Shown: piece by piece, positions 36,206 through 46,210 of the stretch | Position numbering within the stretch: position 1 is the first letter of the stretch | Layout of the letters: each line of letters opens with the position of its first letter | Assembly: GCF_029784165.1 (NCBI RefSeq) | Contig: NC_073695.1 | Location: forward strand, 201,209,136 to 201,273,135 | Reading direction: 5' to 3' | DNA from: Wyeomyia smithii | Lineage: Eukaryota > Arthropoda > Insecta > Diptera > Culicidae | DNA length: 64,000 bases | The notes under the pieces: model-generated | What the model was told of the DNA's origin: nothing | What the model saw: the letters and a program-made list of their open reading frames with translations, nothing else | The model's database searches: none | Made by a program: the position numbers and the translations under genes

Positions 36206-36213
36206 ATCGGTAT
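36206..36213. repeat. Left 8-bp target duplication of the hAT-type element
   Basis: ATCGGTAT, identical to 46203-46210. Confidence 0.9.
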
Positions 36214-36429
36214 TAGGGTTTGCAATATTCCTGAGAATAGATTTCCCGGGAAACGGGAATGAAAAATCTTATTTCCCGGGAATTCCCGGGAACCGGGAAA
36301 GGAAAAAATCCTTAGCAAAAATGAGATTTCAAATAAAGTTTATTAATAAAAAGTTTCAAACATCGTTTTCAATTTAATTATCAATTGAAGAACAAAATTT
36401 ATTCAAGTTCACTCCAGAAATTCATGAAT

Positions 36430-36665
36430 AATCGTCTATCAATCGCCTCAGTTTCGCTGACAATTTTTCGTTAGGCCCAAATAATGTAGTTCCCTTCTGT
36501 GAAACTTTGCTTAAGATCGCTGAATCACCGCTGGTGTCGGATTTCTAAAATACTTCTAAATCATCGATTCCAGCTCTTGCTACATTTCATTAGAAACTGA
36601 AGAGTCAAATACCCCAGTCAACCACAAATCGTATATCAATGTTTGAAAATTATCGCTAATATATC
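36430..36665 (-). pseudogene. Possible decayed coding trace inside the hAT-type element
   Basis: Minus-strand translation gives two protein-like stretches broken by stops and one frame change: DNFQTLIYDLWLTGVFDSS, then GDSAILSKVSQKGTTLFG with KLSAKLRRLIDDYS. These could be the remnant of the element's own transposase. I see no diagnostic hAT motif, so the identity is unproven. Confidence 0.3.
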
Positions 36666-36904
36666 TAAACAAAGTCGAAATCGTATAACGCGCTTTTTAT
36701 CATGCGCAGAAATTCATCTCTAATTGTATATCATGGTGGAGTCTTACCGATTTACGATTGTAAGCTTAGAGTTGTAAGACAGTGTGAAACAAATTGCTTT
36801 CTATCGGATATTATCGTATATAAATACGTATATCAATCAATTGCATACAATTATTCCTCAGTACGTATATCGCTTCCAAAATAGTACGTACATGCTGTTT
36901 TTGC

Positions 36905-36929
36905 GCTTCAAATGCGAGTTTTCATGATA
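36905..36929. repeat. Left 25-bp target duplication of the 2.7-kb insert
   Basis: Identical to 39666-39690. Confidence 0.75.
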
Positions 36930-39665
36930 GAAAATCGAAGCAAACCATGCTTCGCGAACAGACGTCTTTTTTCTCGCGTCCACGTTTTTCCGCGTTCAGT
37001 TTTTAAAAATATTGAAATATTGAAAAAGTTAACAGGAAAGTTTGCGGCTGGCGTTAGGAGTAAAGTTCACTAATCGCGTGTGCTCCATTGAATATTTCTT
37101 AAAAGGCGTGATACATAATAAAATCAACGGAATCTTGTTTGCCGACGTAGTACAATGAAATCAGTGTAGTGTAAAAAAATGAATGTTGTGAACTCCTTTG
37201 TAAATTAACTTGAATTGCAATGAGTTTCTTCAAGGGCAAAGGTTTACAGGAAGATATGTCGATGATCGTGTAATAAAGTGATTCTAGTGATGCCACACAG
37301 TATTCGGCAACGTGCTTTTTGTGAAAAATTGGCGAGGCGCTACGCCCCGATTATTTGCTGTAGCCGTATTCGATTTGTGTGCGTGTGTATATTTACTAGG
37401 CATGGTGCGATGCAATGATTCGTGAATGGTGATAGTGGAAAAAAATAGTGGTCTGCAATCGTTAAGATGAGTACAGCAAGTTCCATAATCAAACCATTTT
37501 GCTTCTGTAATGGAGAAGCTGCATTTAGTGAGGGATTTTATTATGTCAAATTCGTTTATGTAGCGGGCTACAGCGGGACTACACCACATACTGTTTTTTT
37601 TAATTCCATTTGACAGATTTTGCATATGTGTTGGTTTTCGAACTGCACTACATCAAGTTGTTTGGTAGACAAAGACTTTGTGTTCATCTGATTGATTGTA
37701 CACGATAATGCGCCAATGAGTAATTGTGTGGCCGGTACATGAATATGTATTTCTCTCAAAACCACAGTCACTCAACTGCAGGGATACCAGATACGCGATT
37801 TGGAAGTTGTTTTGTATAAGTGTTTCATAGATTGGTGTACTTCGACGATATTGACGTAACCTAACTTTTCCTGACATGATAATTTTTCACTATATAAATA
37901 AGCAAATTTTGTTCATTACGGTATCATTTTGTACAGCTTTTGCTTTTATTTTTATTCGAGGGCTACCACCGGTATGAAAATATGGATTTAACAAATAAAC
38001 TAAAGTATATTCTATATTTATAAACCCAGTGTAGCCCAGTGGGCCGTTTTGGAATCAACTATTCTGCGTTTTGATGGACGCAGTGCATTGAGAGACTTAT
38101 GCCTAAGCTGACCCATATTTTCAACTTCGAATATTTTTTCGAATATCCATTATTTCATAATTGTTGTTGGGTTTGGGTGAGATTCGGAACTTTCTTTGAA
38201 GACTGGTTTGATGGCTTTTTTATACTCTTTTTATGATTTCTTTAGCTTTTGAAAGATACGGTATGCACACAAGTTGAAAATATTCACTATAGAATTGTTA
38301 ATGACTGTATTGCATTTTCTCTATTGTTTTGATTTGTTACTCCGTTCTCTTATTTCTATTTTGGATTTCTTTAGCTTTTGAATATTTTTTTTTAGCTTCG
38401 AAAGATGACACGGGTTCGAAACCATAAAACCAATAATGACAACATTGGCATTTTGCAAATTTATAAGGAATGTAGTATTGTTACTTATGCTCACATGCTT
38501 TTTTATATTTTTCGAGCTTTGGATGCATGAGTGTTGCCAAGTTTCAAATTAAATAGGAATATTCTCTCGTGCGTCTACGAAAACGATAATCGCGTCTTTA
38601 CTTCTTATTTGTCCTTACGCCGGTTGGCGTAGTGTGAATGATAATATTGATTATGATTAACAGTGAAACAAACTATTGACAGACTAACCTATTGTCTACA
38701 CGAAAAACTGTCGGATTATCCATTCATCAATCTACGCGAAAATAACGTTTCGTTGTAACCCGTGTGTACGGCGCGCATAGAATTCACGAGATTGATAGCT
38801 TCCATATCGGTACGTCGTGTTGAAATCGTATATAGCTAGCTCGAGGCTAGCTATCCGGCAAACTTTGTCCCACTCATTTATACTTTCTTCATTTAATTAA
38901 CTCTGGCCACCTTTTTTTTCACCAAATATTCGTGACATCAGGTTTTTCATGTGAGTTTTTTTCGCGGTATCGTAGCGTTTTTTCTTTTAGAACCCACGAA
39001 GTCTATACGAGAGACGTCGCTACTCGATCTGTAAGGTAGAAAACTAAATGTCCGGTTGACCAAACCCCAAAAGACTCCGCGTCGATACATACCATGAGGT
39101 CGTATTATCTACACTTTAGATTCTATAGATAAATCAAAAACGAGCAATAGTTTTCGGTATAAAGAGGATCACCTTACAAGGAGATGTTCGATTAAGTCCA
39201 GTATCTTTGCGTATGCTCATTATTGCGGTGTTATTTCATCAAACTGAAAAAGTTCGGAACACATTATGAATTTCGTGGCAGATGTAATGAACTCGACTCG
39301 GCGCGACATTTGGTCTAAAGAACCCGACACTCGAAATCAGTGAATCGTTCACCAAAACGAACCCTGTTGTATACCCTGCCCTTTCTCCAACATCCCAGTG
39401 ATTTCTCGTGGAAGTGCAGAGGTGTTCTCGGCTTTCAATAAAGCGAGTATCACGTCAACATATTCCCATACAAACTCCTTCTTTGACCTGCATTCGGATG
39501 CGGCCGGCGCTGGTATTGCCTTACATAAAGATTAAGATCTCCAGTTTTTACACATTGAGGATGTATGTTAGTCCCGAGCATCATCTGTTGGTTCTTTGTG
39601 TAATTACAGCTGATCTGGCAATAACGGAGAAGCAACCGCGGGCGGTCAATCATGCTCATGCTCAT
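36930..39665 (+). mobile_element. 2.7-kb inserted segment with 25-bp duplication and (CATGCT)n tail
   Basis: A 25-bp sequence (GCTTCAAATG...TTTCATGATA) occurs at 36905-36929 and, identically, at 39666-39690. The inserted segment ends in CATGCTCATGCTCATGCT next to the right copy. A long, exact target duplication with a simple-repeat tail is the mark of target-primed reverse transcription, so this is probably a 5'-truncated or non-autonomous non-LTR insertion in plus orientation. No reverse transcriptase frame is recognisable. The last 700 bp look like a retroelement 3' untranslated region. Part of it (about 38380-38540) shares the dispersed GCTTTGGATGCATG repeat with 20.9 kb. Confidence 0.65.
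38832..38854. repeat. Short perfect palindrome
   Basis: ATAGCTAGC-TCGAG-GCTAGCTAT: 9-bp arms with a 5-nt spacer. Function unknown. Confidence 0.6.
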
Positions 39666-39690
39666 GCTTCAAATGCGAGTTTTCATGATA
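39666..39690. repeat. Right 25-bp target duplication of the 2.7-kb insert
   Basis: Identical to 36905-36929; preceded by the CATGCT tail. Confidence 0.75.
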
Positions 39691-40310
39691 TATATGAGTG
39701 CGGATATTGGAATCAAAACATTATTATAAGTATGAAAATGTTGACTGGGACTTTTAGTTTGTTGAAGATAAAGCTGAGTGTTTGGCAGCCAGATTTTAGA
39801 GAATTCGAATGCCTTCGTATTTAACCCGTAAAGACCCGGGACGGAACTTTTTTTTAGAAAATGGTCGTTCTCAGCGATGCTGCGGCCGATTTGAGTAAAC
39901 TCGGAATATTATTCAAGGGGAATAGTTGCTCTAAGTTTTAGTAAGGGTGCCACCCCTCTGAACCCCTCCCAGTTTATGTGAGACCCAAATATGTCTGTGC
40001 CTTTTTTTATTTTTTCCTACTGATTGAACAAACGCATGGATTTATCATACGTATCAAATGTCCTTTGCATCAAATCATGTCAAGTAGATGAAATACGATT
40101 AACAAAAGTAAATTTTGAAGTTACCAAATTATTTCAGTGCAAAATCACATAACTACGTATTTTCATAGAAAGTCAAAAAAGATGTTCTACTGAGGGAGAT
40201 TGTAGCTGTGTCCTTCAAGTTTTCTACTCTACATTTTTAGAATTAGGTCTTCTAAGTCCAAATATGTTAAAAGATTCATTCTAGCATATACAGATTTTGA
40301 GAAAAACAAG

Positions 40311-41646
40311 TTTGAATTCACTAAAGTACGAATTTTCATGGAAATTCGATTTTCTCAGCCTCTCACAGTAGGTTTCTATTTTGTTTTTCCATTTTTCAAC
40401 TTTGCATTTTTAGAAAAAGGTCTCCTGAATTCGAATATGGCGAAAGATTTATTCTAGCATGAACAGATTTTGAGAAAAACAAGTTTGAATTCACTAAAGT
40501 ACGAATTTTCATGGAAATTCGATTTTCTCAGTCTCTCACAGTAGGTTTCTATTTTGTTTTTCCATTTTTCAACCTTACATTTTTAGAAAAAGGTCTCCTG
40601 AATTCAAATATGGCGAAAGATTTATTCTAGCATGAACAGATTTTGAGGAAAACAAGTTTGAATTCACTAAAGTGCGAATTTTCATGGAAATTCGATTTTC
40701 TCAGTCTCTCACAGTAGGTTTCTATTTTGTTGAATATGGCGAAAGATTTATTCTAGCATGAACAGATTTTGAGAAAAACAAGTTTGAATTCACTAAAGTA
40801 CGAATTTTCATGGAAATTCGATTTTCTCAGTCTCTCACAGTAGGTTTCTATTTTGTTATTCCATTTTTCAACTTTGCATTTCTAGAAAAAGGTCTCCTGA
40901 ATTCAAATATGGCGAAAGATTTATTCTAGCATGAACAGATTTTGAGTAAAACAAGTTCGAATTCACTAAAGTACGAATTTTCATGGAAATTCGATTTTCT
41001 CAGTCTCTCACAGTAGGTTTCTATTTTGTTTTTCCATTTTTCAACTTTGCATTTCTAGAAAAAGGTCTCCTGAATTCAAATATGGCGAAAGATTCATTCT
41101 AGCATGAACAGATTTTTAAAAAACAAGTTTGAATTCACTAAAGTACGAATTTTCATGGAAATTCGATTTTCTCAGTCTCTCACAGTAGGTTTCTAATTTG
41201 TTTTTCCATTTTTCAACTTTACATTTTTAGAAAAAGATCTCCTGAATTCAAATATGGCGAAAGATTTATTCTAGCATGAACAGATTTTGAGAAAAACAAG
41301 TTTGAATTCACTAAAGTACGAATTTTCATGGAAATTCGATTTTCTCAGTCTCTCACAGTAGGTTTCTATTTTGTTTTTCCATTTTTCAACCTTACATTTT
41401 TAGAAAAAGGTCTCCTGAATTCGAATATGGCGAAAGATTTATTCTAGCATGAACAGATTTTGAGAAAAACAAGTTCGAATTCACTAAAGTACGAATTTTC
41501 ATGGAAATTCGATTTTCTCAGTCTCTCACAGTAGGTTTCTATTTTTTTTTCCATTTTTCAACTTTACATTTTTAGAAAAGGTCTCCTGAATTCAAATATG
41601 GCGAAAGATTTATTCTAGCATGAACAGATTTTGAGTGAAACATGGT
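40311..41646. repeat. Left-arm tandem array, 173-bp unit, about 8 copies
   Basis: The marker TT(T/C)GAATTCACTAAAGT(A/G)CG starts units at 40311, 40484, 40657, 40783, 40956, 41128, 41301 and 41474. Spacing is 173 bp except for one 126-bp unit (third) and one 172-bp unit. Copies differ at only a few positions, so the array is young or homogenised. Confidence 0.95.
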
Positions 41647-41681
41647 TAAAATTATCAAAGTATGTACGCCTTAGACAAGTA

Positions 41682-42407
41682 GGGTAAATATGTATAAAAC
41701 GCCCCCCCGGAACATAACGCCCCAGTCCATTTATTCGGAAACACACAAAAAATAAGACATAAGACTATTGGGAATCCGTGACGGGTATTAAAACCAACCT
41801 TCTGTGAAAGTTTGATAATTGTCACTAGCAGCAAAAAATAAACAAAAATCAATTTTGATTTGAGCTGCTTCAGATCTAATTTTTTGCAGTGTTTCCGTAA
41901 GGTTTTTCCACTAATGTATAAAGTTTATTATCTGGTATTTGCACTTATATATCTCAAATGAACCTCTAGGCAGCTGTATCTAGTGAAGAAACGATAAAAA
42001 TTGTATAATTTGCTTATGTATTCAATGCTTTCAGCTTCATTACAGCTCCCGGGCAATATGCCCCACCGCTAGCCCGGCTGATTTGTTCATTGTTTTAGCG
42101 TTTGCTTCTGAGACTTCAAGCGCTGTTTCACTTCGCATGCTGAGCTGGCATATGAAGCTACCGCATGGGGCATATTATACTGCATCTGGGGCGTTTTGCC
42201 CCGGTAGATTGGAAAGCTTGCAACTTAGTCCTCTTTATTAATAAAATTATGGCGTTTTTGTGTAACAGTAATTACAAAACAAAATAATAGCAGTGCATTA
42301 CCAACTAAATAGTGTATCCAACTGCATGAAAGATTTGTTGTTTGTGATAAACATAGCTACAATATTGACGATGTTCCTTAGGGGGGGCGTATTATACCTG
42401 TTTACCC
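41682..42407. mobile_element. TA-flanked MITE (726 bp) in the loop of the foldback element
   Basis: Left end GGGTAAATATGTATAAAACG followed by CCCCCCC; the right end's complement reads GGGTAAACAGGTATAATACG followed by CCCCCCC. TA lies at 41680-41681 and 42408-42409. No coding capacity; internal GGGGCGTTTTGCCCC-like words repeat the end motif. Confidence 0.8.
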
Positions 42408-42409
42408 TA

Positions 42410-42797
42410 ATTATATCTGTATCTAACTAGATACCAGCAACTCGGTATCAAAGTTTTGGTTTATAGCATAGAGCAGAATTCGTATATTTATAAACCATAC
42501 GGAATCTCGGGTTGGTTTAGAAATATACGAACTGAAAAAAAAATTAAAGCCTTTCAAGTTTTAAAACAAAAAAAAGAGTCACGTGGCTTGTGATTAGTCT
42601 TTAGAGTAAATAAAGCGGACGATAGAGTTTTTTTTTTGTTTTCTTGGACAATTTATACGGAGACTACGGTCGGAACTACGAATAACTAACCAAACCAACG
42701 AAGATAAAAAAAATCGATGTGAGCACTGGCATCGCAAAACGTTTGTGTTAGTGTGTACCTTAGTGTACCTTAGTGAGTACCTTAGTACCTTAGTGAG
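42410..42797. other. Remaining loop sequence with an ACCTTAGTG micro-repeat
   Basis: Between the MITE and the right arm. ACCTTAGTG or a close variant repeats about four times at 42757-42793. It resembles the ACTTTAGTG start of the 173-bp unit and may be slippage at the arm edge. Confidence 0.5.
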
Positions 42798-45177
42798 TTC
42801 AAACTCGTTTTTCTCAAAATCAGTTCATACTAGAATAAATCTTTCGCCATATTTGGATTCAGGAGACCTTTTATAAAAATGCAAAGTTAAAAAATGGAAA
42901 AATAAAACAAAAATCTACTGTGAGAGACTGAGAAAATCAAATTTCCATGAAAATTCGTACTTTAGTGAATTCAAACTTGTTTTTCTCAAAATCTGTTCAT
43001 GCTAAAATAAATCTTTCGCCATATTTGAATTCAGGAGACCTTTTTCAAAAAATGTAAAGTTGAAAAATGGAAAAACAAAATAGAAACCTACTGTGAGAGA
43101 CTGAGAAAATCGAATTTCCATGAAAATTCGTACTTTAGTGAATTCAAACTTGTTTTTCTCAAAATCTGTTCATGCTAGAATGAATCTTTCGCCATATTCG
43201 AATTCATGAGACCTTTTTCTAAAAATACAAAGTTGAAAAATGGAAAAACAAAATAGAAACCTACTGTGAGAGACTAAGAAAATCGAATTTCCATGAAAAT
43301 TCGTACTTTAGTGAATTCAAACTTGTTTTTCTCAAAATCTGTTCATGCTAGAATAAATCTTTTGCCATATTTGAATTCAGGAGACCTTTTTCTAGAAATG
43401 CAAAGTTGAAAAATGGAAAAACAAAATAGAAACCTACTGTGAGAGACTGAGAAAATCGAATTTCCATGAAAATTCGTACTTTAGTGAATTCAAACTTGTT
43501 TTTCTCAAAATCTGTTCATGCTAGAATAAATCTTTCGCCATATTTGAATTCAGGAGACCTATTTCTAAAAATCTAAAGTTGAAAAATGGAAAAACAAAAT
43601 AGAAACCTACTGTGAGAGACTGAGAAAATCGAATTTCCATGAAAATTCGTACTTTAGTGAATTCAAACTTGTTTTTCTCAAAATCTGTTCATGCTAGAAT
43701 AAATCTTTCGCCATATTTGAATTCAGGAGACCTTTTTCTAGAAATGCAAAGCTGAAAAATGGAAAAACAAAATAGAAACCTACTGTGAGAGACTGAGAAA
43801 ATCGAATTTTCATGAAAATTCGTACTTTAGTGAATTCAAACTTGTTTTTCTCAAAATCTGTTCATGCTAGAATGAATCTTTCGCCATATTTGAATTCAGG
43901 AGACCTTTTTCTAGAAATGAAAAGTTGAAAAATGGAAAAACAAAATAGAAACCTACTGTGAGAGACTGAGAAAATCGAATTTCCATGAAAATTCGCACTT
44001 TAGTGAATTCGAACTTGTTTTTCTCAAATTCTGTTCATGCTAGAATAAATCTTTCGCCATATTTGAATTCAGGAGACCTTTTTCTAAAAATGTAAGGTTG
44101 AAAAATGGAAAAACAAAATAGAAACCTACTGTGAGAGACTGAGAAAATCGTATTTCCATGAAAATTCGTACTTTAGTGAATTCAAAATTGTTTTTCTCAA
44201 AATCTGTTCATGCTTGAATAAATCTTTCGCCATATTTGAATTCAGGAGACCTTTTTCTAAAAATCTAAAGTTGAAAAATGGAAAAACAAAATAGAAACCT
44301 ACTGTGAGAGACTGAGAAAATCGAATTTCCATGAAAATTCGTACTTTAGTGAATTCAAACTTGTTTTTCTCAAAATCTGTTCATGCTAGAATAAATCTTT
44401 CGCCATATTTGAATTCAGGAGACCTTTTTCTAGAAATGCAAAGTTGAAAAATTGAAAAACAAAATAGAAACCTACTGTGAGAGACTGAGAAAATCGAATT
44501 TCCATGAAAATTCGTACTTTAGTGAATTCAAACTTGTTTTTCTCAAAATCTGTTCATGCTAGAATGAATCTTTCGCCATATTTGAATTCAGGAGACCTTT
44601 TTCTAGAAATGCAAAGTTGAAAAATGGAAAAACAAAATAGAAACCTACTGTGAGAGACTGAGAAAATCGAATTTCCATGAAAATTCGTACTTTAGTGAAT
44701 TCAAACTTGTTTTTCTCAAAATCTGTTCATGCTAGAATAAATCTTTCGCCATATTCAACAAAATAGAAACCTACTGTGAGAGACTGAGAAAATCGAATTT
44801 CCATGAAAATTCGCACTTTAGTGAATTCAAACTTGTTTTTCTCAAAATCTGTTCATGCTAGAATAAATCTTTCGCCATATTTGAATTCGGGAGACCTTTT
44901 TCTAAAAATGTAAGGTTGAAAAATGGAAAAACAAAATAGAAACCTACTGTGAGAGACTGAGAAAATCGAATTTCCATGAAAATTCGTACTTTAGTGAATT
45001 CAAACTTGTTTTTCTCAAAATCTGTTCATGCTAGAATAAATCTTTCGCCATATTCGAATTCAGGAGACCTTTTTCTAAAAACGCAAAGTTGAAAAATGGA
45101 AAAACAAAATAGAAACCTACTGTGAGAGACTGAGAAAATCGAATTTCCATGAAAATTCGTACTTTAGTGAATTCAAA
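42790..45177. repeat. Right-arm tandem array, inverted 173-bp unit, about 14 copies
   Basis: The complementary marker (GAATTCAAAC or variant) lies at 42798, 42970, 43143, 43316, 43489, 43662, 43835, 44008, 44181, 44354, 44527, 44700, 44826, 44999 and 45172. All spacings are 172-173 bp except 126 bp between 44700 and 44826. The short unit is the third from the outer end, exactly as in the left arm. Confidence 0.95.
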
Positions 45178-46202
45178 CTTGTTTTTCTCAAAATCTGTAT
45201 ATGCTAGAATGAATCTTTTAACATATTTGGACTTAGAAGACCTAATTCTAAAAATGTAGAGTAGAAAACTTGAAGGACACAGCTACAATCTCCCTCAGTA
45301 GAACATCTTTTTTGACTTTCTATGAAAATACGTAGTTATGTGATTTTGCACTGAAATAATTTGGTAACTTTAAAATTTACTTTTGTTAATCGTATTTCAT
45401 CTAGTCGACATGATTTGATGCAAAGGACATTTGATACGTATGATAAATCCATGCGTTTGTTCAATCAGTAGGAAAAAATAAAAAAAGGCACAGACATATT
45501 TGGGTCTCACATAAACTGGGAGGGGTTCAGAGGGGTGGCACCCTTACTTAAACTTAGAGCAACTATTCCCCTTGAATAATATTCCGAGTTTACTCAAATC
45601 GGCCGCAGCATCGCTGAGAACGACCATTTTCTAAAAAAAAGTTCCGTCCCGGGTCTTTACGGGTTCATGTGAAATCGCGGCCACGACCCAAGTTACACTG
45701 ACTGAGTTTTATTAACTTATTTATTTCTGGTCTGATTGATTTACGGGTTTCAATTTTTTTTATCAATTTACAGGTTTCAAAATTTTTTATCAATGAACAA
45801 AGAAAAAATCAAGCAACTATCCGCTTAGTAGTAAACTCACTAGCAAAAAAAGACATGAGACGAAGAAAATATTCCTAATTCATCGTTTACTAAATAAGAC
45901 AGCATATATTTTTGACAAATAAATTAAGCAAATAATTTGATATTACACGGCAAGCAAATATTGATCGTCATATATGCATATATTTGCTTCGTATAATGCA
46001 CACTATAAAGCTGCTCTACACTTCTACGACGTAAGTTTCGTGTTTTGATACGATATTTAGTTTTATTTCAATATTGTATGGAAAATTTTCCGAGGAGCTC
46101 GGGAATCCCGGGATCCCGGGAATCAATATTCCTATTCCCGGGATCCGGGAATCCCGGGAAAAGGCAATTCCCGGGAAATCGTTCCCGGGATTGCAAACCC
46201 TA

Positions 46203-46210
46203 ATCGGTAT
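46203..46210. repeat. Right 8-bp target duplication of the hAT-type element
   Basis: ATCGGTAT, identical to 36206-36213. Confidence 0.9.

Larger units (their letters stand above)
39825..45663. mobile_element. Giant foldback element with piggyBac-like ends (5,839 bp)
   Basis: The left end reads TTAA-CCCGTAAAGACCCGGG and the right end is its complement followed by TTCA, one change from TTAA. A TTAA site and termini starting CCC are the signature of piggyBac-type elements, though no transposase is present. The arms are long inverted repeats: unique outer parts of about 486 bp (39825-40310 and 45178-45663), then arrays of a 173-bp unit. The left arm spans about 1.8 kb and the right about 2.9 kb, around a loop of about 1.1 kb that contains a separate MITE. 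It is inserted in the hAT-type element. Confidence 0.8.
36214..46202. mobile_element. hAT-type element swollen to 9,989 bp by nested insertions
   Basis: The ends are perfect 13-bp inverted repeats, TAGGGTTTGCAAT at 36214-36226 and its complement at 46190-46202, of the hAT form. The 8-bp sequence ATCGGTAT lies directly outside both ends (36206-36213 and 46203-46210), the target duplication length of hAT elements. Just inside each end are clusters of CCCGGGAA-type words (three at the left, six at the right). Removing the two nested insertions described below leaves about 1,385 bp (36214-36929, 39691-39824 and 45668-46202). No intact transposase remains, so it was probably already non-autonomous. 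Confidence 0.88.

Noticed and set aside
38832..38854. Palindrome as a transposon terminus or operator
   Set aside because: No duplication, partner end or gene context supports a function.
39408..39824. 138-codon frame next to the foldback element as a gene
   Set aside because: It crosses the (CATGCT) tail, the 25-bp duplication and the hAT remnant, so it is a composite of unrelated sequences.
44126..44332. Short open frames inside the 173-bp repeats as genes
   Set aside because: They are chance frames in a non-coding tandem repeat.
40311..45177. CRISPR array
   Set aside because: The repeats are 173-bp contiguous tandem units without spacers, in inverted arms of a eukaryotic transposon.
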